NCBI GenBank assembly: GCA_050701635.1
Contig: JBOGDF010000027.1
Span: 1 to 25,632 of the forward strand
Reading direction: 5' to 3'
From: WHSM01 sp050701635
GTDB lineage: Bacteria > Actinomycetota > Actinomycetes > Mycobacteriales > Micromonosporaceae
DNA: 25,632 nt
The notes under the pieces are model-generated. The model searched no databases. It had not been told where the DNA came from and saw nothing but the letters and a program-made list of their open reading frames with translations. The translations under genes were made by a program, and so were the position numbers. Shown piece by piece: positions 1 through 6,736 of the stretch; position 1 is the stretch's first letter; each line of letters starts with the position of its first letter.

Positions 1-1
1 C

Positions 2-238
2 CGGGCGGGCGCCCGGCCCGGGCGTGCGGCGAGCGATGCCCGGCTGCTGGACCGGTTGCGCGGCGCGGTGCCCCAGGGGCCCGGGGACCGGCAGATGTGC
101 CACCTCGGCTTCGCACCCGGACTCGACGAGCACGGCCGGCGGTACGCGCCCCCACCGGCCGACGTCGGGCACCGCCATGGAGTGTCGCAACCAGAGGGGT
201 ACGCGAGTGGAGCGCGTGGTGTCGGTTTCGCAGGATGA
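2..238 (+). CDS. C-terminal end of an unidentified protein (5' partial)
   Basis: An open frame enters from the left edge and ends at a TGA at 236-238. It encodes about 78 residues. Third-position G/C is very high up to about position 175, as expected of a real gene here, and drops only where it overlaps the next gene. The visible sequence includes LLDRLRGAVPQGPGDRQ and a His/Gly/Pro-rich tail. No family is recognised. The stop lies 32 bases inside the downstream gene that starts at 207, so the two are probably translationally coupled. The start and most of the protein lie outside the window. It could be a T7SS component, but nothing in the visible tail shows this. Confidence 0.5.
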   Translation, partial: RAGARPGRAASDARLLDRLRGAVPQGPGDRQMCHLGFAPGLDEHGRRYAPPPADVGHRHGVSQPEGYASGARGVGFAG

Positions 239-3200
239 CCCGGGCGGCATGCCGCGGATCTCGGACGCGCTGGCCGCCGCGGGTCCGGGGGCGACGATCG
301 TGATCCAGCCGGGGGAGTACCGGGAGGAGTTGCGGCTCGGCTACGACGCCACCCTGGTCGCCGAGGAGGGCCGGGGCACCGTCACCGTACGCGCGCCGGA
401 CGGCATCGCGGTGTTCTCGGCGGGAGCGTCGGTCACGTTGCGCGGCATCACGGTGGTCGGCGGCAGCGACAAGTTCCCCGCGGTGCAGGCCGGCGCGGGA
501 AGGCTGCGGATGGTCGAGTGCGACGTCCGGGCCGAGGGTGTCGTCGCGGTGCACGCGGTGGGGGCGCGGCTGGAGTTGAGCGACTGCACGGTGGAGAATC
601 CCGGCGGCGCGGGGTTGTTGCTGGAGCGTAATGCCGCGGGCCGGCTCTCGGCCACGCACGTGAGAAACGTCGCGAGTATGGGTGTCGTCATCACCTCCGG
701 GGCGGATCCCGAGCTGCACGGCTGCCGTGTGTCCGAGGCACGCGGCGCCGGCGTGCTGTCGGCCAGAGGCGGCCGCGGCTGGCTACGCGACTGCGAGATC
801 ACAGCGGTCGACGGCCCCGCGGTGGCCGTGGAGGACGCCGGCGCTGTCCGGCTGTCCGGCACGGTGATCCGGGATACGCCGGGGGCCGGACTGGTCGCCA
901 CCGGCGGTACGGCCGTGCTGGAGGACTGCGAACTGACCGGCACCGGGGGCCACGGAGTGGTGCTCGGCGGCGGCGCCGCGCCGGCGCTGCACCGCTGCCG
1001 CATCTCGGAGACCGGCGGCCACGGCGTCCTGGCGGCCGAACAGGCGCGCGGCCTGCTCTCCGAGTGCGAGATCGGCCAGACCCCCGCGGCGGCGCTGGCC
1101 GTCACCGGCTCGGCCGCGCCCGAGGTGCAGCGGTGCCGGATCGACGGCGGCGACGAGGCGGCGCTGCTGTTCGACGGCGAGGCCGGTGGCCAGGTCAGCG
1201 GCACCACCGTGGCCGGCGGCCGCACCGGCGTGATGGTGCGTGGCGGCGCGGCTCCCGAGCTGTCGGACATGACCATCCGCGACAGCGTCGAGTGCGGGCT
1301 GCACTCCATCGGCGGCCGGGGCACGCTCCGCGGGTCCACGGTGGAGGGCTGTGGCGTCGCCATCACCGTCTCGGACCGGGCCACCCTCGCCGTGAGCGAT
1401 GTCCAGGTGCGCGGCGGCACGCAGGGCGTCGTGGCCGCCTCCGGCGGCAGCATCACGATGAGCGCCTCGGACATCAACGCGGTCAGCGGCACCGGCGTCG
1501 CCGCGGAAGCCGCCTCCGAGGTGGTCCTCGAAGACACCCGGATCCACGGCTGCGGCGGCCCTGGCGCCCGCTTCGCGGCCGGCTCCCGGGGCCGGGTCAC
1601 CCGATGCGAAGTGCTCGGCAACGGATCCGGCGTGCTCGTCGAGACCACCGAGCCGGTGCCCATCATCGACACCTCCGTACGCGACCAGCCGCCCGCGGCG
1701 GCCGGTACCGCGACGCCGGGCTCCGGGCCGGACGGCCGGATGCCGCAGCAGCCGCCAGGGCCGGACGGCGACGCGGACCCGGCGGCGCCGCTGCTGGAGC
1801 AGCTGAACGCGATGGTCGGTCTCGCCGGGGTGAAGCGCGAGGTGGCGACCTTGGTCGGGCTGAACCGGATCACGCGACGCCGCGCCGAGGCGGGCCTGCC
1901 GATGCCGCCGATGTCCCGCCACATGGTCTTCGCCGGCGCGCCCGGCACCGGCAAGACCACGGTGGCCCGGTTGTACGGCAAGATCCTGGCCGCGCTCAAC
2001 GTGCTCCCCCGCGGCCAGCTGGTGGAGGTGTCACGCGCGGATCTGGTCGACGAGCACATCGGCGCCACCGCGCCGAAGACGACCGCGAAGTTCACCGAGG
2101 CGCTCGGCGGGGTGCTGTTCATCGACGAGGCGTACACCCTCAAGCCGGTCGGCCGCTCAGGCCACGACTTCGGGCGGGAAGCGGTGGACACCCTGGTCAA
2201 GCTGATGGAGGACCATCGCGACGAGATCGTGGTGATCGTCGCCGGGTACTCGGCGCAGATGCGGGAGTTCCTGGACGGCAACCCGGGGCTCGCCTCGCGC
2301 TTTGCGAAGACCATCGAGTTCGGCAGCTACGCCACCGAGGAGCTGGTGACGATCGTCGAGGCGCTCTGCAGTACCCACCACTACTCGCTGGAGTACGACA
2401 CCCGGCTCGCGCTGGCCGAGATGTTCGACGCCATGCCGCGTACCGAGTCGTTCGGCAACGCCCGGGTGGCCCGCAGGACGTTCGAGGAGATGATCGAGCG
2501 GCAGGCGTACCGGCTCGCCGAGGAGGGCGATCCCGAGGGCGTGGCGCTGGCGCAGCTGCTCCCGCGGGACCTCCCCGGCGCGTCGGCCACGGCGCCCGGC
2601 GAGCAGCCGGCCAACGCGTCGGTCGTGGACCCGCTGCTGAGCGAGCTGAACGGCATGATCGGCCTGGCCGCCGTCAAGCGCGAGGTGGGTGAGCTGATCG
2701 ACCTGCTGTCGAGCGTGCGGGCGCGCGCGGAGGCCGGGCTGCCGACGCCGTCGGTGTCCCGCCACCTCGTCTTCTCCGGACCTCCGGGCACCGGCAAGAC
2801 CACGGTGGCCCGGCTGTACGGGCGGCTGCTGGCCGCCCTGGGTGTCCTCCACTCGGGGCAGGTCGTGGAGGTGTCCCGGGCGGACCTGGTCGGCGAGTAC
2901 GTCGGCCACACCGCGCAACGCACCCGGAAGGCGTTCGAGCAGGCCCGCGGCGGAGTCCTGTTCATCGACGAGGCGTACGCGCTCACCCCGCCGGACGCCC
3001 GCAACGACTTCGGCCGGGAGGCGATCGACACCCTGGTCAAGCTGATGGAGGACCACCGCGAGGAGGTGGTCGTGATCGTGACCGGGTACGAAAAGGAGAT
3101 GGCCGCCTTCCTCGCCGCCAACTCCGGCCTGCGCTCCCGGTTCACCCGCCACATCCAGTTCGAGCCGTACACGTCGGACGAGCTGGTGGCGATCTTCGAA

Positions 3201-3443
3201 GGGATGGCCCGCGCGGACAGCTACGAGTGCCCCGGTGAAACCCTCAAGGCGGTGCGCGGTCACGTCGAACAAGTGGCCACGGGCGGGTCGCTCGGCAACG
3301 CCCGGTACGCCCGGCAACTGCTCGCCGAGGCGGTCACCCGGCAGGCCGGGCGGCTGCGGTCGCGCTCCTCGCCCAGCATCGAGGAGCTGCGCACGCTCCG
3401 CGTGGACGATGTCGCGCCGGTCGCGGCCGTGGACGCCGGATAG
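207..3443 (+). CDS. EccA-like protein: right-handed beta-helix fused to two CbxX/CfqX AAA+ ATPase domains
   Basis: The protein is 1078 residues from the GTG at 207, chosen because AGAGGGG lies seven bases upstream and the upstream extension reads as a Pro/Arg-rich shadow. Residues about 20-490 are short repeats rich in Gly with regularly spaced hydrophobic turns, typical of pectate-lyase/NosD-like right-handed beta-helices. A Pro/Gly linker near 500-525 leads into two CbxX/CfqX-type AAA+ modules. The first has Walker A GAPGTGKT near residue 577 and Walker B VLFIDEAY near 634. The second has GPPGTGKT near 857 and VLFIDEAY near 916. Both carry downstream sensor/arginine segments (VAGYSAQM, VTGYEKEM, then SRF). 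EccA-type ATPases act in the cytosol with ESX secretion systems and their clients. The eccD/eccB block about 15 kb away supports that role here, although the beta-helix N-terminus differs from the TPR N-terminus of mycobacterial EccA. Confidence 0.9.
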   Translation: MERVVSVSQDDPGGMPRISDALAAAGPGATIVIQPGEYREELRLGYDATLVAEEGRGTVTVRAPDGIAVFSAGASVTLRGITVVGGSDKFPAVQAGAGRLRMVECDVRAEGVVAVHAVGARLELSDCTVENPGGAGLLLERNAAGRLSATHVRNVASMGVVITSGADPELHGCRVSEARGAGVLSARGGRGWLRDCEITAVDGPAVAVEDAGAVRLSGTVIRDTPGAGLVATGGTAVLEDCELTGTGGHGVVLGGGAAPALHRCRISETGGHGVLAAEQARGLLSECEIGQTPAAALAVTGSAAPEVQRCRIDGGDEAALLFDGEAGGQVSGTTVAGGRTGVMVRGGAAPELSDMTIRDSVECGLHSIGGRGTLRGSTVEGCGVAITVSDRATLAVSDVQVRGGTQGVVAASGGSITMSASDINAVSGTGVAAEAASEVVLEDTRIHGCGGPGARFAAGSRGRVTRCEVLGNGSGVLVETTEPVPIIDTSVRDQPPAAAGTATPGSGPDGRMPQQPPGPDGDADPAAPLLEQLNAMVGLAGVKREVATLVGLNRITRRRAEAGLPMPPMSRHMVFAGAPGTGKTTVARLYGKILAALNVLPRGQLVEVSRADLVDEHIGATAPKTTAKFTEALGGVLFIDEAYTLKPVGRSGHDFGREAVDTLVKLMEDHRDEIVVIVAGYSAQMREFLDGNPGLASRFAKTIEFGSYATEELVTIVEALCSTHHYSLEYDTRLALAEMFDAMPRTESFGNARVARRTFEEMIERQAYRLAEEGDPEGVALAQLLPRDLPGASATAPGEQPANASVVDPLLSELNGMIGLAAVKREVGELIDLLSSVRARAEAGLPTPSVSRHLVFSGPPGTGKTTVARLYGRLLAALGVLHSGQVVEVSRADLVGEYVGHTAQRTRKAFEQARGGVLFIDEAYALTPPDARNDFGREAIDTLVKLMEDHREEVVVIVTGYEKEMAAFLAANSGLRSRFTRHIQFEPYTSDELVAIFEGMARADSYECPGETLKAVRGHVEQVATGGSLGNARYARQLLAEAVTRQAGRLRSRSSPSIEELRTLRVDDVAPVAAVDAG

Positions 3444-3454
3444 CGCGAGGAGGA

Positions 3455-4222
3455 GTGGTGGACAACCAGTCTCAGGGCCTTCTGCTGGTGCTGTCGACGC
3501 TGGGGTTCGTGTCCTTCGGACTGCTGTGGCTGGGCGTCGTCACGGGGTTCCTGCTGCGTGGCTCGTGGCGGCCGCCGTTGCTCAGCTCTTCCGCACTCCA
3601 GGGACTCCACCGGACGACCAGCGGCGTGGGACTGTCTCTCGGCGGGGTGCACGCGGCCGGGCAGCTGGCGGTGCCGGGTACGTCGATCACGGTGCTCGAT
3701 CTCGTGGTGCCGTTCGCCGATCAGGACGACCGGATCGGCACCGGGGTCGCCGTCGTCGGGTCGGAGGTCCTGCTCGCCGTCGCCCTGTCGGTGATCGTCC
3801 AACGGTGGTGGGGACCCGCGCGCTGGCGGTCACTGCACCTGTTCTCCTACGCCGCCTTCATGCTCGTCGCGGCGCACATGCTGATCTCGGGTACGGATGT
3901 CACACCGGTCTGGGTGTGGCTCCCGGTCCTCGGCGCGTGGCTGGTGACCGTGGTCCTGTGGCTGACGTCGACATCTCTGCTCGCGTCACCGCTGCCGAGC
4001 CCTGCGCCGCCGGACCCTGCGCCGGACCGTGCGCCGCGCGAGGCGGTCCTCCGTTGGGAGGCCGAACGCCCGCCCGACCGCGACGGCCCGGACCGGGCCG
4101 GCACGCGGGCCCTCGGGAGCGCTTCACGACTCATGATCGAGCCTCCCCGCCGCCGCGGCGGCGATGTCAGTGCCGTTCCGGGGGTACGCCGGCGGCCCGG
4201 CATTTCGCGTGGTGACCGGTGA
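3455..4222 (+). CDS. Ferric reductase-like transmembrane (b-haem) protein
   Basis: This is a 255-residue membrane protein beginning 11 bases after the AAA+ gene, so the two are probably co-transcribed. GAGGAGG sits just upstream. GTG codons at 3455 and 3458 are both possible starts, and 3458 has the better spacing. About five hydrophobic segments span residues 8-175. Two histidine pairs, H52/H66 and H128/H141, sit in facing helices (LHRTTSGVGL to GGVHAAG, and SLHLFSYA to VAAHML). This is the bis-haem pattern of the ferric reductase-like transmembrane domain. No FAD or NADPH domain follows. The last 80 residues are Pro/Arg-rich and probably disordered. Single-domain members of this family (MsrQ-like) pass electrons across the membrane to a partner. 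A Rieske lipoprotein is encoded at 11292-11747, but any link between them is a guess. Confidence 0.75.
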   Translation: MVDNQSQGLLLVLSTLGFVSFGLLWLGVVTGFLLRGSWRPPLLSSSALQGLHRTTSGVGLSLGGVHAAGQLAVPGTSITVLDLVVPFADQDDRIGTGVAVVGSEVLLAVALSVIVQRWWGPARWRSLHLFSYAAFMLVAAHMLISGTDVTPVWVWLPVLGAWLVTVVLWLTSTSLLASPLPSPAPPDPAPDRAPREAVLRWEAERPPDRDGPDRAGTRALGSASRLMIEPPRRRGGDVSAVPGVRRRPGISRGDR

Positions 4223-4278
4223 GGTCCCCGGATCCGGCAACCAGATCGTGACCGTGGCCCGTGGCGGGACCGCGCCCC

Positions 4279-5418
4279 TCAGCAGGCCCGGCCGTCGTTG
4301 ATGCAGTCGACGATCAGTGCCATCAGGTCCGCCGGCATCACGTTGGCGAAACCCGCGTGGTCGGTGACCGGGTTGTGGCGCTCCTCCGGGAACGAGTCGA
4401 GGGCGTAGGTCGCACCAGGCGGTATGGCGGAGTAGCTGAGCGTGATGCGGAGCCTCGGGATGGCTTGCGTACCGTCCGGGCACCCGCCGTCCTTGCCGGG
4501 GAAGACGGCGTGGGTACGGTGGTCCTTGCTGTCGGTGTTCTCGCCGTCCCAGCAACTGGGGAACTCGAGGACGCGCTGCACGGCTCCGTCCGGGCACAGC
4601 GGGTACCTCGTGGTGATCCGATTCGTGAACCCGGCACAGGTCCACTGGGCTTGAGCGTTCTTCGGTCCGTTCGTCAGGGCCTTCGCGTCTCCGGTGAAGA
4701 GGCGGAGAAACCGCGGCATCGCGACGACCTTCGCCCGCGCGTTACCGAGAAGCTGCACCCGCACGTCCGCGAGGGGCAGGATGGCGCCGTGGTTGCCGTC
4801 CTTGCCGCCACCCGCCAGTTTCGTGTCCTCGCCGACCTCGGTGATGTCCCGCAGCACCGGCCAGAAGTAGGCGGACTGGTCGCCGAACTTGCAGGTGGTG
4901 TCTTTCGACGCCGCGAGGCTCTTGTCGGTCGTGCGGTAGTCCACCTTCACGTTGCCGACGTAGTCGTGCATGTGGTGCGCCGCCACGCGCTGACCCGGTG
5001 CGATGATGAAGTTGTCGGGGTTGTAGTGCCCGTTCTCGTTGTTCCCGCACTCGTGCCGGTAGCTGCCGGTCGACGCGTTCGGGCCGCGGGCCGGGTCCTT
5101 GCTCGCCGGTACGTCGGAGATGTCGACGTAGTCGCCCGCTGCCGGCAGGCCTTCGTGCGGATGCGCCGCCGCGGCGGCTGCCGGCGGGTCCTGGAGCCCG
5201 GCCGCCAGGGGTTGGTTCACCCGAAGTGTCCACAGTAGAGCAGGCGTCGTCACCAGGGCGAAGACGACCACCCACAGCACGGCACGGCCGAGCGGAAACC
5301 GCCGTCGTCGTGGTTCCTCATACCTCAGGGGCGCGTCGTACCTGTGCGGCCTGTCGTACCTGAGCGGCTCCCTGCCGCCCGGGGATCCATGCTGTCTGGG
5401 GGTTACCTGGTACCTCAT
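4279..5418 (-). CDS. DUF1996 domain protein with N-terminal membrane anchor
   Basis: The protein is 379 residues. The ATG at 5416-5418 is preceded by AGGAAGG at 9 bases. Residues 1-40 are a basic cytosolic tail with repeated RYD/RYE motifs. One transmembrane segment spans about 43-64, and the remainder is predicted outside the cell. The extracellular part matches DUF1996: HYNPDNFIIAPGQ near 131, HHMHDYVGN at 148-156, and CWDGENTDSKDHRTHAVF at 289-306 with following Cys residues. The function of this family is unknown. Fungal and actinobacterial members are secreted, and some have been linked to cell-surface carbohydrate. The N-terminus overlaps the end of the upstream DUF4142 gene by 101 bases, which implies a shared transcript. 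The His/Cys/Asp pattern suggests metal binding or catalysis, but this is inference. Confidence 0.85.
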   Translation of the reverse strand: MRYQVTPRQHGSPGGREPLRYDRPHRYDAPLRYEEPRRRRFPLGRAVLWVVVFALVTTPALLWTLRVNQPLAAGLQDPPAAAAAAHPHEGLPAAGDYVDISDVPASKDPARGPNASTGSYRHECGNNENGHYNPDNFIIAPGQRVAAHHMHDYVGNVKVDYRTTDKSLAASKDTTCKFGDQSAYFWPVLRDITEVGEDTKLAGGGKDGNHGAILPLADVRVQLLGNARAKVVAMPRFLRLFTGDAKALTNGPKNAQAQWTCAGFTNRITTRYPLCPDGAVQRVLEFPSCWDGENTDSKDHRTHAVFPGKDGGCPDGTQAIPRLRITLSYSAIPPGATYALDSFPEERHNPVTDHAGFANVMPADLMALIVDCINDGRAC

Positions 5419-6658
5419 GGCGCATCGCCTTCCTCGACGGATCGTGAGTCGTTGTCTGATGCGTGGGATCGACCGGCCGGCCCCATGTCAGGGCGCCCAC
5501 GATGACGGTGATGGCAAGCATCAGCCAGATCCCGGCCGGGTGAATGCCGTCGTCCCGTTCCAGTCCGGTCGTCGTCAGTCCGGCTGCGCGCGGCGGCGCC
5601 GGGAGCTCCTCGTACCGGACCAGGCCGCTGTCCTCCAGGTACGCCATGTGCCGCAGTACCGTACTGTTGGCCGTCGCGGCGAGTTCGCGGACCACGTCGC
5701 TGCGCGTGCCGGCAAGCCGCACCGAGATCTCGAACAACAACTCGCCCTCCGCCGTACGGAGCTGCTCGACGAAGGCCCGGTCGAAGTCCGCACCCCTGGC
5801 GGCCTCCAGCTCGGCGAGAGATCTCCGCTGTTCGGCACTCGGCCGGCCGGGCAGCCGTACCCGCTGGCGCAACGCGGCCGACAGGACGGCCTTGCTGAGT
5901 TCCCGATCCTCGTCGGCGATCAGGTCGCCGACGCCCTTGACATACCCGCCGGCCGCGCGCGGCTGTGCGATGACGCCGGCGCGCTGCTCCCACAGGCTCA
6001 ACTGGCTGACGCGTACGAGGAAGTCGCGGTCGGCCGCGTCGTCCGTGGTCGCCGCGGCGTCCCCGATCGGATCCTGGCCGAACTTGTAGCCGGATCGGTC
6101 GACATCGGTGACCGTGGGCAGGGTCGTGTGGTCGACCAGCCCGGTGTCTTCCAGATACTCCAGATGACGCGCCAGGTACGCGTTGGCGGTTGTAGCGAAG
6201 CCGCGTACCGCGTCGTTGCGGGTGCTGGCCCGCACCGCGGCGATCATCGGGAACACCCGCCCGTGGGCGGCGCGGAGCCGCTGGACAAACAGCCGGTCGA
6301 ACTCGTCGCCTCGCACGGCCGCCATCGCATCGAGCGAGCCCTGCTCCTCGGCGGAAGGCGCGCCGGGTAGCTCCACGCCGACTCGGGTGGCGACGGCCCG
6401 GGTGACGTTGTCCAGGTCGCGGTGCTCGGCAGCCAGCTTCTCGCCGGCCGCCCGGACCTCTTCGTCGGCTCCCCTGTCCTGTGCGGACAGTCCCGCGGGA
6501 CGCGCCAGCAGGCTCAACAGCCGGACCTCGACCAGCAGGTCGCGATCCGCTGAGGTGAGATCGTCCGGCGCGACCAGGGTCGGCCTGGAGAGAGGGATGG
6601 CCCAGGCCGCGGCGACGGCGAGGCAGGCCACTGCTCTGACGAGGTGGACGCTCTTCAT
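5318..6658 (-). CDS. Exported protein with two tandem DUF4142 (ferritin-like helical) domains
   Basis: The protein is 446 residues. The ATG at 6656-6658 follows a G-rich ribosome site (GGGGGG) seven bases upstream. Residues 1-28 form a signal peptide (RAVACLAVAAAWAIPLS). Two homologous helical repeats follow, about 35-175 and 200-340. Each begins with an ADRDxLVxVxxLSL segment and ends in a Thr-Ala-Asn/His-x-x-YLED-GLV segment. This matches DUF4142, a ferritin-like four-helix fold of unknown role found in periplasmic or extracytoplasmic proteins. A C-terminal membrane helix (IWLMLAITVIVGALTW) follows, then a short basic tail overlapping the DUF1996 gene. The N-signal plus C-terminal anchor suggests a surface-displayed protein. 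The two domains differ enough to indicate an old duplication. Confidence 0.85.
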   Translation of the reverse strand: MKSVHLVRAVACLAVAAAWAIPLSRPTLVAPDDLTSADRDLLVEVRLLSLLARPAGLSAQDRGADEEVRAAGEKLAAEHRDLDNVTRAVATRVGVELPGAPSAEEQGSLDAMAAVRGDEFDRLFVQRLRAAHGRVFPMIAAVRASTRNDAVRGFATTANAYLARHLEYLEDTGLVDHTTLPTVTDVDRSGYKFGQDPIGDAAATTDDAADRDFLVRVSQLSLWEQRAGVIAQPRAAGGYVKGVGDLIADEDRELSKAVLSAALRQRVRLPGRPSAEQRRSLAELEAARGADFDRAFVEQLRTAEGELLFEISVRLAGTRSDVVRELAATANSTVLRHMAYLEDSGLVRYEELPAPPRAAGLTTTGLERDDGIHPAGIWLMLAITVIVGALTWGRPVDPTHQTTTHDPSRKAMRHEVPGNPQTAWIPGRQGAAQVRQAAQVRRAPEV

Positions 6659-6736
6659 CGTCTTGCCCCCCCGAACGCAGATGCCGTCGACAGCACAACG
6701 GATGGCGATGGCATGCGGTTCGACGAACGTGACGAA

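Noticed and set aside
341..2314. A 657-codon open frame on the minus strand opposite the beta-helix/AAA+ gene.
   Set aside because: It is a GC-driven antisense frame. The plus strand has clear domains and a ribosome site, while the minus frame is Ser/Pro/Thr low-complexity with no recognisable domain.
4223..4278. Possible terminator between the convergent ferric reductase-like and DUF1996 genes.
   Set aside because: Only a short CCGGATCCGG palindrome is visible, with no strong hairpin or U-tract.
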